A stretch of 64,000 bases of DNA, from positions 62,001-126,000 of the forward strand of contig NW_027331259.1 in NCBI RefSeq assembly GCF_022965805.1, given 5' to 3'. Positions within the stretch are counted from its first letter, which is position 1. Each line of letters starts with the position of its first letter. Source of the DNA: Primulina eburnea (lineage: Eukaryota > Streptophyta > Magnoliopsida > Lamiales > Gesneriaceae). This document shows positions 11,224-20,350 of this stretch, piece by piece. The notes under the pieces were generated by a model that had not been told where the DNA came from, did no database searches, and was given only the letters and a program-made list of their open reading frames with translations. Both the position numbers and the translations under genes were made by a program.

Positions 11224-11271
11224 CCGGAGTTATCCGGCTGTTGTCTTGTTTGTATGTGTGCATGACAACAG
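11224..11271 (+). other. Conserved tandem LTR hairpins (H2, H3)
   Basis: H2 CCGGA-GTTA-TCCGG at 11224-11237; H3 CTGTTGTC...GACAACAG at 11238-11271. Confidence 0.65.
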
Positions 11272-11558
11272 GTGGGACAGGTACAGGGTCACAGAGATGA
11301 GGACAGATCGAGATTAGAGTGGTGATTCCGGACTTGGACTAGAGATAGGGTTTAAACACTTGATAGTAGTTGTTGAACCTGAGTATGTATGATTGTATAT
11401 TTTATCAGATTTATACTTTTATACTGATATGTATAGGAGTTTGATTCCATTACCTTCCGCATTTTAAAAAAAAAAAATTAGACCCTGGTTACTATAATTG
11501 ATTAATTAGTCCCAATCATGATTAAAAATATGATTAGCGTCCGGGTCCCCACAACAGG

Positions 11559-11570
11559 TGGTATCAGAGC
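11559..11570 (+). other. Primer-binding site of element A
   Basis: TGGTATCAGAGC, two bases after the LTR end, matching the initiator tRNA-Met 3' end. Confidence 0.92.
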
Positions 11571-11917
11571 TGATAGTTCCTTTAGACTTAGATTATCAGA
11601 GCGGATAGATCCTTTAGATTGAGATAGTTAGAGTTGATAGATCTTTTAGAATGAGATGGTAGAGAATGAGCGGGGTAGATTGAATTCTCTTCCTTGCATG
11701 TGATTGCTAGCATGAGAATTATATCAATGTTGACTTACATTGTGTGTGCTAGCATGATTTACTGCTTTCCCTATTACATGTTGGTTGTTATCTGAGTTGA
11801 TTGCAGCATGTAATTGTTAAGCCTGGATCATAACCGAGTCTGAATCAGATGTATATGATCAGAGGAGGGCTGAGACAGATTGTATAGATTGTGTACTAAT
11901 CTGTTTGATATTCTGAT
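11571..11917 (+). other. Element A leader, no gene seen
   Basis: An A/T-rich untranslated leader, colinear with the leader of element E (61080-61333). No ORF or RNA gene is visible. Confidence 0.6.
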
Positions 11918-12578
11918 ATACCGCCTCGAAGAATTTCATAAAAGGGCAGTACTTCGTCTGAACAGAGAGATGTATCAGAAACTCAGTTAGAAGAAAAGAT
12001 GAAAGAGTTTGAGTTATTACAGCCGCCGGTTCTGAATGGTACCGAGACATCTGAAGATTGTCAGAACTGGTTTGATGATATAGAAATCTTGTTCGATTTA
12101 CTTAACTGTACAGATGTACAGAGGGTTAAAATGGTGCCTTATCAGTTACGAGAAGCCGCCAGGAGTTGGTGGATTACCAGTAGAAGAATGTGGGCACAGA
12201 GAGGTACAGTGATGTCGTGGGAAATATTCAGAACTGAATTCTATCGAAGATTTTTCTCAGCTTCGTACCGAGAGGACAAGAAATTAGAGTTTGAGAATTT
12301 GAGCCAAGGGCAGCTGAATATTGACCAATATATTGCTAAATTCTCTACTCTACTGCGTTTTGCTCCTCATTTGGCTGGGAATGATGAAGCTGTAGTGAAT
12401 CAGTTCATCAGAGGGTTGAACTCGGAGATAGTTGCATTGATGAATATGCAGCGACCTTACCATTCTGCGGATATCTTGAGTAGAGCGAAGAGAGCTGAGG
12501 CGAGTCTGATTAGACAGCTAGGGAGGTTGTGTGTGAAGCAACCCCAGACACAGCAATCCCCTCTCCGATTTGATCGTG
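11918..12578 (+). pseudogene. Element A gag, N-terminal part, start lost
   Basis: Open from ATG 11999 for 194 codons, but the ancestral frame starts at 11918. There the ATG seen in element E has become ATA, and codon 8 is TAA. The open part is a retrotransposon gag capsid domain, with the hallmarks ARSWWIT, WEIFRTEFYRRFF, LSQGQLNIDQYI and FIRGLNSEI. Insertion of solo LTR S1 after 12578 cuts the gene; the true frame continues at 14434. The last codon of the apparent ORF comes from S1. It is closely related to the gag at 61334. Confidence 0.85.
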
Positions 12579-12700
12579 TGTAATGCCCAAGATTTTATAA
12601 CACGTTAGTTTGAGATTATCGATGTTGAGTAGATATGAATGCAACCAGATCATTTTGAGATTTAAAATTTAAATATGTAAACTGTTGGGCGAAAGTGACT

Positions 12701-12864
12701 CGCCCGGGCGGACATTTTTGACCGCCCGAGCGAGAGTGCCTCGGAGATGAGGGCCGGGAGTCACTCGCCCGGGCGGATGTTTTGACCGCCCGAGCGAGGC
12801 TGCTGGAATGGGCGAGGGTCGAGAATTACTCGCTCGGGCGGCAACTTTTGACCGCCCGAGCGAG
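12701..12864 (+). repeat. G+C-rich near-palindrome cluster in S1
   Basis: Three pairs of CGCCCGGGCGG and ACCGCCCGAGCGAG words, 50-200 bp before the TATA-like word at 12912. Confidence 0.7.
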
Positions 12865-12911
12865 AGCCGTGTACACCCAAGGATGAGCCATGTGTTCTTA
12901 GACATGCAAAG

Positions 12912-12918
12912 TATATAT
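12912..12918 (+). promoter_or_regulatory. Probable TATA box of S1
   Basis: TATATAA downstream of the G+C-rich cluster. Confidence 0.5.
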
Positions 12919-13539
12919 AATGTGTCTTCAATTCATTCCTTTTCACTCCAGCACTTGACCGAGAGCTCCAGAGCAATACAAGTTCCTTCATGCTTTTAAA
13001 TGGTGGTTGTGCAAGATTTTATCAACCGATTTTTTAACCGAGCTTAGATTTGTAATCCTTGTGCTACTAGCTTCAAAGTAATGTAAGTTTCATTTAATTC
13101 CAGCATGTTTTGATATTTATGTGTTGGGTAAATGATGAATTGAACTATATATTATGTTCTTGAGATAATAGATATTGTAGAATCGCAAACGGATCAAAGA
13201 ACGGAAGTCATATGCTATAGTTTCGATTTCCAGCATGTTTATTGAGTTGAGATGGGATATTTCAGTGTGAGACTTTGTATTTTGAGGAGATTAGGAATTG
13301 TTGATATTGAGTTTAGTGTTGTTGAATTATCGGTATTGAAGAAATACGTCGTTATGCCGTCAATTTATACTGAGACCGATAATTGAATTGTACAAGATTT
13401 GTTGAGTGGTACATTGATAGAATATATCTACACATTGTCATTTCAGACTAAACTTGACAGAGTTGACATACTGATCTCGAGACTTTGACACCGACTGTTC
13501 AACAAGAAAGGTATAAGCTATGTTTGTTTGGGAAGCCAT

Positions 13540-13565
13540 AACTCAAATAAGATATTACTTGAGTT
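13540..13565 (+). other. Conserved 26-nt LTR hairpin (H1)
   Basis: AACTCAA pairs with TTGAGTT. Relative to element E (AACTCGAG/CTCGAGTT), the G-C pair has become A-T on both arms, a compensatory change. Confidence 0.62.
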
Positions 13566-14079
13566 TCCCAACCAAAATCACATACTAGTATTATTAGATA
13601 TATTGTAACATGTTTATGAATTGTGTATAGCCTTATATTCAATCTTGTAACATGTTTATGCTTTGATTTCAGAATTGTATTCAAGCATGTATGATCAGTG
13701 TGATATTCAGATATGAATATGATTATACTTTGTTTACATATTGATATTCATTGCATCTAAGATAGGAGAGTCGTTGACAGGCATTGTCAAATAGCTAGAC
13801 GTTTCGGTGTATCTCAGCATAGGAGTAGGTATTACTCTTATTGCCGCCGTTGATACAGCTCAGACCGAAGTCTAGGAATGAGACGTTCATTACCCCGATT
13901 GGAGGGTAGGTAGTGACGTCTTATTCACACCGGGATCCCTAGAGTTCTAGTCGAGTCGAGTCCAGACATGGTTTGATTCGCATTGCATTGCATGTGCATA
14001 TGATGTCATTCATGATAGCATGTTTCATGTTTAATTGATTATATGCATGTATACATGTTTATACTGGGATTTGTTCTCA

Positions 14080-14125
14080 CCGGTTTTCCGGCTGTTGTTA
14101 TGTCTGTATGTGTGCATAACAACAG
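14080..14125 (+). other. Conserved tandem LTR hairpins (H2, H3)
   Basis: H2 CCGG-TTTT-CCGG (14080-14091). H3 CTGTTGTTATG pairs perfectly with CATAACAACAG (14092-14125). Compared with other copies the H3 stem changes C-G to T-A on both sides. Confidence 0.68.
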
Positions 14126-14433
14126 GTGGGGCAGGATCTGGGTCACGCAGAGGATGAGAGATGGACATAGCGTGGTGATCTCGGGCATAGCAGAAGAACT
14201 AGTAGTTGTACTTTTGGCCTGTACTGTATTTAATTACTAGTTGTCGAATATGGTTTGGAACCAGACATATTTGTATCTTTTGTTATAGATTATGTTGTTA
14301 ATATCTATGGTGTATGCTTGAGTTATATAACATTAGAATTAATGTTAAAAGCAAAAAATTTGACCCACTTTTTATATTAATGATCCGTTTTAATCCCAAA
14401 GAAAAGAATTAGAGCCCGGGTCCCCACATCGTG

Positions 14434-14726
14434 GCAGCACGAGTGGAAAACAAGCTTTGTTGAAAGCTCGAAAGAAGTCATTCAAGAAGTTGGGGAGTGG
14501 TTCCTCCAGCTCAAGTGGTTCCAGTCCGAGTTATACTGGAGTGTATTGCAGAACTTGCGGAGGAAGACATTCCACAGAGCAATGCCAGGGAGTGACTGGT
14601 AGTTGCCGTATCTGTAGACAGCCGGGACATTTTGCTAGAATTTGTCCCCAGAGAGGTTCCCGAAGATTTCAGGGAGCAGGACCATCGGGATATGGTGATC
14701 GAAGAACAGCCTCAGGAGACACTTGA
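14434..14726 (+). pseudogene. Element A gag, C-terminal zinc-knuckle part
   Basis: Continues the frame broken at 12578. It encodes a Lys/Ser-rich linker, then two knuckle-like motifs: CRTCGGRHSTEQC (C-x2-C-x3-H-x4-C) and CRICRQPGHFARIC (canonical C-x2-C-x4-H-x4-C). A TGA at 14724-14726 ends it. Compared with element E, the proline/glutamine-rich stretch before the protease is missing. Confidence 0.8.
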
Positions 14727-15513
14727 TGATATAGTGGCAGGTACTGTTACTCTATGATATGTTGCATATGTATCGATATATACTAATGCATTGGTTATGA
14801 GTATTTTTGAAAGAATTTCATTGAGATATGTTGTACCTGTTGAGTCTGGTAATACTGTAGTATTAATTTCCTTGTGTTAGGAAAGAAAGATTTATATCAG
14901 AGATTTCTGTGAAATATTGTAAACTACAGTAAGATGAGAATGAGATTGAATTAGATGATGATGTACTTGTGTTTTCAGATTTGATTTCATTATTGATATT
15001 AATATGCTAAACAAGTATAGAACTAGAATATAAGATTCAGACCAGATATGGTTGATGAGTAGAGACTTCACGGTAAGAATTCTAGATCCAGAACTCTTGT
15101 GATACTCAGATTGTATATGACTCGATTATTACAGAAAGGAACAGATGGTATCCTTATGTAATCACTAGATGTACTGGAATCGAGCCTAGCATTGGTAGAT
15201 TTGCCAATGCTATACGAGTTGACTGATGAATTTTCAGATAAGATTGCAGATTTGCTTTATATCAGAAAGATAAATTTCAGAATTGAATTGAGATCAGGTA
15301 TTGTTCGTATAGTAGATTTAGTACAAAATGGTATTGACTATACAGAATGATACAAAATGAATTGAAAGAATATTTGAAAGATCATATTAAATATTCTGAG
15401 AATTATGATTCTTGTATACAAAAATTGTTCAGATATGTACTTTTTTGAAACAGATTGTATTCAGAATAGATGATATCTGATGTTAGTATACTAATTGATT
15501 TTGAGACAGTTGA
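14727..15513 (+). pseudogene. Eroded protease and start of pol, element A
   Basis: No frame stays open. Codon-level traces remain: around 14800-15030 the protease region (an INMLNKYR-like end), and at about 15115-15240 LLQKGTDG followed by SLDVLESSLALVDLP, similar to the linker between protease and reverse transcriptase. The sequence is A/T-rich with many stops. It is colinear with 62445-63110 of element E, which is eroded in a similar way. Element B inserts after 15513. Confidence 0.55.
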
Positions 15514-17121
15514 TGTGACACCTCTGACCCATAACATTAAAAATACACAGCGGAAATAAAATTTTCTTTAAAATATGGAAGGAGTTTCAAAATACATTTC
15601 ATAAAATGTTTACAAAATAAATACATGATCATTCAAATGAAATACAAAATACAAAACAATCATTCTTATGATCATGTCCCAAAATATTTGCAAAATAAGC
15701 TTCCTTCCAACGGAGTATGCATATGACCCCCATCCACGATCACTGTCCTGGTCCGTCGCTCTTAGCTGCATCACATGAAAATAACTGAAATGAGTATAAA
15801 TCTCAGCAAGTGGAACTCTACATAGCAATGATACATAGTATACTCTGTAAAACATGACTTGAAATCAAAAATACCATCAACTCTGAAACATTAATACTGT
15901 AGCAATAACATAGCAATAGATAGCAATACGATGGTATTTCTCTTTTCTCTGGTTGGATTGATATCAATAGTATCTCTGACTGTGGTTGCAAATATCCCAT
16001 CGATATAAATCGATAACTGTGAGGGATAAAAGCCTATGGTTGTTGATCAACTAATTGCATGCAATTCTCTGACTATGTATTTATCAATCCAATAGAAACA
16101 TTTAAACTCTCTCTGGCTTTAACAATCACTTTGAAACTCTATCTTTTCTCTTGTATTCCCTTTTGAACAATAATGAGACATAAAAGCCTCCAATATGCAT
16201 AGAAATGGAATTAATACATAACAATGAATCAGTTGAAGGGAATAACACATTAAAACCTTTGAAACACAATACATATAACATCATGTGAGCACAAGGGATG
16301 AAATTCCACTTACAAACCAATTGAACACCTCCAAACTATACTCTTGGTACACCACCTACAACAATAATCCATAAATAATACCAAAATCAACTCTATATCC
16401 AAAAATACAAGTCAAATAATCCATTAAACCAACCAATACATCAACCTATAGCATCTCATTACCAAAAACCATGATAGAACTCAACCAAAAACTTACCTAA
16501 GCTTCCTAGCACCAAGGAGAACCTCGATCTCAAGTCGAAAATCGAACTAGATCCACGAATCGAAGATAGGAAGCAAAAGAAAATGGAGAAAACCCTTGGA
16601 AAATAGAGAGGAAATCGGAAATGAAGGTAGAAGATAAGGTAAGGTATGGCCAACAACTCCCAAAAAGTCACTTAAAATCTCGCCCATACCTTGACCGCGG
16701 GTGCGCTGCCACAAGCACCGCGGGTGCGCTAAGCTCACGGCAATCCAAACAATTCTTGAACCACTAACACCGCGGGTGCGGTGCTGCAAGTACTGCGGGT
16801 GCGGTGCAGACCGCGGGTGCGGTCCTTGCACTACCGCGGGTGCGGTGATGCTACGGCCTCCCAAAACCAAAATCATGAACAGTACACCGCGGGGGCACTC
16901 CTCTAAGAGCGCGGGTGCACTCTTGCTACGGCAATGCTCAAAAACAACACAACTAAAATCGATCCGAAACTCTGAAACGAACAACCAACAACATCTAACA
17001 CCTCAATAACAATAATAACCAATAATACTATAGCCCAAAACACAACTCTAAACATCTAATCACATAACCCAAATAACAAGTAAAGCTTAAACCGTACCGT
17101 ACACCGGGCTCGGCTATTACA
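15514..17121 (-). repeat. 3' LTR of element B
   Basis: 1608 bp, partner of 29610-32605 (which is split by LTR C). By eye roughly 1% substitutions separate the two, so B is older than D. This copy keeps one extra CCGCGGGTGCG motif near 16692. Confidence 0.9.
16692..16925 (-). repeat. CCGCGGGTGCG motif cluster in the B LTR
   Basis: About eight copies of the near-palindrome. In the element's own direction it reads ACCGCACCCGCGGT. A second cluster lies at 32200-32405 in the partner LTR. Confidence 0.75.
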
Positions 17122-17122
17122 A

Positions 17123-17134
17123 TCTCCCCTCCTT
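17123..17134 (-). other. Polypurine tract of element B
   Basis: Minus strand AAGGAGGGGAGA, directly before the 3' LTR. Confidence 0.7.
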
Positions 17135-17161
17135 AGAGAAATTTCGTCCGCGAAATTGACG

Positions 17162-18925
17162 TCACTGCACGAACAACTCAGGATACTTCTCTCTCATCTC
17201 ATCCTCTGGTTCCCACGTAGCATCTTCGATCAAATGGTTCCTCCAAAGGACTTTAACAATGCCGATCTCTTTGTTCCTCAATACTCTAACTATGCGATCC
17301 AAAATCTGAATCGGAATCTCTTGGTACGTCAAACTCGGCGTCATGTCCAATGGTTCGTGGTGAAGAACATGGGAAGGATTCGCAACATACTTCCTGAGCA
17401 TCGATACATGAAACACATTGTGAACTCTGTCAAGATCAGGCGGTAGGGCTAATCTGTAGGCTCTGTCACCAACTCTGTCCAAGATCTCAAAAGGGCCAAT
17501 AAACCTCGGACTCAGCTTACCCTTCTTGCCAAATCGCATCACACCCTTGAGAGGTGCTGTAACGACCCATTACAGGCCCAGTGGACCGCCCATACGGCCC
17601 ACTGCCCCGATCGACCCAAGGCTATCCCGATCTTGGGGTCATTGGTACTAGGTTTCAAGACTCTAGGTACTTATCCTATAGGTCATGGGATCGATTCCTG
17701 GGGAGGCGAAAGAAACCCCTTGGTAGGGAGGGGGAGATCCTATGAGTAACCCGTACGACGCCTATGGAAAGCCCGTGAGGGACAAGGCCCCATAGAGGGA
17801 CCCCAAGATCGGGATAGCCTTGGGTCGATCGGGGCAGTGGGCCGTATGGGCGGTCCACTGGGCCTGTAATGGGTCGTTACAATAAAGACTCTATGTACTT
17901 ATCTTATAGGTCATGGGATCGATTCCTGGGGAGGCGAAAGAAACCCCTTGGTAGGGAGGGGGAGATCCTATGAGTAACCCGTACGACGCCTATGGAAAGC
18001 CCGTGAGGGACAAGGCCCCATAGAGGGACCCCAAGATCGGGATAGCCTTGGGTCGATCGGGGCAGTGGGCCGTATGGGCGGTCCACTGGGCCTGTAATGG
18101 GTCGTTACAGGTGCTATCTTCAAGAACACATGATCGCCAACCTCGAACTGCAAAGGTCTACGACGAACATCTGCATAGCTCTTCTGTCTCGACTGCGTAG
18201 TCTTCATTCTCTCACGGATAACAGCAACGACATCGGCAGTCTGTTGGACCAACTCGGGACCCAACATCTTCCTCTCACCAACCTTATCCCAAAACAAAGG
18301 AGATCTGCACTTCCTGCCATAAAGTGCCTCATACGGTGCCATGCCAATCGTCGCTTGGTAGCTATTGTTGTACGTGAACTCCACAAGTGGCAATTTAGAA
18401 TCCCAGCTACCAGAATAATCAATAGTACAAGCTCTGAGCATATCCTCAAGAATCTGAATGACTCTCTCTGACTGACCGTCGCTCTGAGGGTGATAAGCTG
18501 TACTGAACGCTAACCGTGATCCCATAGCTCTGTGCAGACTCTTCCAAACTCGGAGGTAAATCTAGGATCACGATCAGACACGATCGACACAGGGACACCA
18601 TGAAGTCTAACAATCTCTGCAATATAATCCTCGGCATACTGATTCATGGAGTATGTCGTCTTGACTGGAAGAAAGTGCGCTGACTTGGTCAACCGATCAA
18701 CGATGACCCAAATGGAATTGAAACCTCTCTGAACTCTGGGAAGACCAGTCACGAAATCCATCGTAATGTGCTCCCACTTCCACTGAGGAATCGGCAAAGA
18801 TAGCAATGTCCCAGCAGGTCTCTGATGCTCAATCTTCACCTGCTGACAAGTAAGGCACTGAGAAATAAACAAAGCAATATCTTTCTTCATACCTGGCCAC
18901 CAGTAGAGTCGACGAAGATCCTGAT
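17162..18925 (-). pseudogene. Element B integrase and chromodomain, broken
   Basis: Reading downward from 18925: DLRRLYWWPG, then the zinc-finger cysteines (CLTC), the core with MDFVTGLP and [11 protein letters not shown], then a lost T in a T-run near 18550 that shifts the frame. The other frame supplies STAYHPQSDGQSE with the catalytic Glu and continues to VGDHVFLKIAP. There the fold-back element intervenes. The frame resumes at about 17552 and ends with a chromodomain-like tail ([19 protein letters not shown]), stop at 17162-17164. All three D, D, E catalytic residues are present in the pieces. The beginning of the finger lies beyond D, at 26262 onward. Confidence 0.85.
17558..18109. mobile_element. 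Fold-back element with 83-bp inverted arms
   Basis: 552 bp flanked by ggtgc (17553-17557, 18110-18114). The arm 17558-17640 is the exact inverse of 17799-17881 and, by eye, of 18027-18109. The right 228 bp is present twice in tandem (to 17881 and to 18109) with few differences, so a 324-bp fold-back unit seems to have duplicated its right part. Ends are TG..CA. Each copy of the middle holds GGATCGATTCC (17688-17698, 17916-17926), close to a Pol III box B. The class is not identified; an LTR-derived or tRNA-derived origin are both possible. Confidence 0.75.
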
Positions 18926-19002
18926 TGTAGTATCCCGATGCCTAATTTGAGTTAATTATTGGATTAATTGTATTTCGGTGGGATCGGAAGGACCGAACCG
19001 GG

Positions 19003-19238
19003 TTCGGATCGTCCGAAGTTGGTTCGGATCGTCCGAAGTGGGTTCGGATCGTCCGTTCTGTTCGGAGTCAGACGAGTCATGTCATGTTAGAGTTCGGATC
19101 GTCCGATCAGGGTTCGGATCGTCCGAAGACAGGTGGCTGGACACGTGGAAGACATGCAATGTTCGGATCGTCCGAAGTGGATCGGATCGTCCGAAATGTA
19201 CCGGATCGGAGCGTCCGAAGTGGATCGGATCGTCCGAT
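19003..19238 (+). repeat. Cluster of TTCGGATCGTCCGAA inverted repeats
   Basis: About nine complete or partial copies of TTCGGA-TCG-TCCGAA end just before the TATA box at 19246. This looks like an enhancer or factor-binding array in U3. It is also present at about 24995-25230. Confidence 0.75.
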
Positions 19239-19245
19239 CGTTGTC

Positions 19246-19253
19246 TATAAATA
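19246..19253 (+). promoter_or_regulatory. TATA box of element D 5' LTR
   Basis: TATAAATA immediately after the repeat cluster. The copy in the 3' LTR is at 25238-25245. Confidence 0.75.
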
Positions 19254-20268
19254 GAAGCGCGAGGCTTCACTTTTCACTCGCCAATTCCGAGAGTTCCAGA
19301 GCGTTTTAGTCGTTTCTGATGGGTTTCTAGTCTTTTCCCGAGGTTCGGGCACTAGCGGGGAGCTACTGGTTTTGTAGCGGAGCTGTGCTCTAGTTGGGGG
19401 CTAGCGGCATCAGTGGGCTGACTACGGACGCAGGTATAGTTCTGGGTTCCCTTTGAGATTTGGGAGTATCTATTAGTCTAGTTAAGGCTTTTAGATGTGG
19501 TTTAGTGATATGGTATCACTTGGATTGTAGGCTTGATTCTAGGGCTGATTGCTAGGATCTACTGGTTTGAGGTACGAAAGTACTATCCGAGATAGCAGGA
19601 TTGAGTATGCTTTACTATGTGTTGCATGTTTATATGTTGCATTATTATCTGTCATATGATGCATGGTTTATTATGCGGCATTTGCATAATCATGTTGAGC
19701 CTGATTATCTTTGAGATAGCCTGTTGAGAGGGTGCTCACCCCTCATTTGTTGTGGATGGTTGGACCCCGTTGGCCGACGGTGGTCAGGTCACCGGTATAT
19801 CCACAGGTTTATTTTGGTATGGGAGCCACCTCCTGGTGCGACGGCGCAGAGTGCTACATACCTTGACGTCATTTGTCTGAGCAGTATTTCGTTATACCCA
19901 GATCCTGGTATCCAGTACATTTTGCATACATGCATGTCATAGTCTTGTATACTCATGCTTTCGGTACTGAGCGTTTTATGCTAACGTCCTCGGTTTATCT
20001 CTGTTTTGGACACCCTATTCGATGGGGCAGGTCTCAGGTTAGACGGTCCAGGAGGGAGTGGACAGGGAGCTGGCAGAGGTTGACCTTTAGTTGTTGGTAT
20101 TTGTTCTTGGTATTTAGTTCGATCTGGTTGTTTAAGTATTTTGTACTTACAGATTCGATTGGGTTGTATTACTGTTTTTCCGCTGTTTACCTGATTCAGT
20201 TTTAAATGTTAATTTTGCATGCTTAAGTTCTGATTAGTAGGTGATTCTGGAACGGGTCACTACATTTA

Positions 20269-20280
20269 TGGTATCAGAGC
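20269..20280 (+). other. Primer-binding site of element D
   Basis: TGGTATCAGAGC, four bases after the LTR end. Confidence 0.93.
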
Positions 20281-20350
20281 ATGCATTAAGATTTTGGGAT
20301 TTAGAACTATTCTTTTGGGTTTAATCTCTGGTAACTTTTGTAGCTAAGAG

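Larger units (their letters stand above)
9603..11556 (+). repeat. 5' LTR of element A
   Basis: 1954 bp, TGTAAGGCC to CCCCACAACA. The end is set by the target duplication and by the primer-binding site 2 nt downstream. In order it carries G+C-rich near-palindromes, an A/T TATA tract, a GTAAGT site (10150), hairpin H1, GGGATCCC (10990-10997) and hairpins H2/H3. Confidence 0.9.
12579..14428 (+). mobile_element. Solo LTR S1 inserted in element A gag
   Basis: 1850 bp, TGTAATGCCC to GGGTCCCCACA, flanked by perfect tcgtg duplications (12574-12578, 14429-14433). The interrupted gag frame resumes exactly when one copy is removed. There is no internal region, so it arose by LTR-LTR recombination. Its second half matches solo LTR F; its first half does not. 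Confidence 0.93.
18926..20264 (+). repeat. 5' LTR of element D
   Basis: TGTAGTATCCC to GGTCACTACA, matching 24918-26256. U3 has the TTCGGATCGTCCGAA cluster and a TATA box. The rest (about 19260-20264) shows no gene. Confidence 0.95.

Noticed and set aside
11559..11570. tRNA gene fragments at TGGTATCAGAGC sites
   Set aside because: Each is 12 nt next to an LTR end; they are primer-binding sites, not tRNA genes.
17676..18086. Repeated 60-codon minus-strand ORFs
   Set aside because: They are by-products of the doubled fold-back segment; no family resemblance and no start context.
19003..19238. CRISPR-like or operator array of TTCGGATCGTCCGAA
   Set aside because: It lies in U3 of a eukaryotic retrotransposon just before a TATA box; spacing is irregular and spacers are not unique.
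18978..19270. Short ORFs rich in Ser/Asp/Arg on both strands of the D LTRs
   Set aside because: They are translations of the TTCGGATCGTCCGAA repeats and occur identically in both LTRs.
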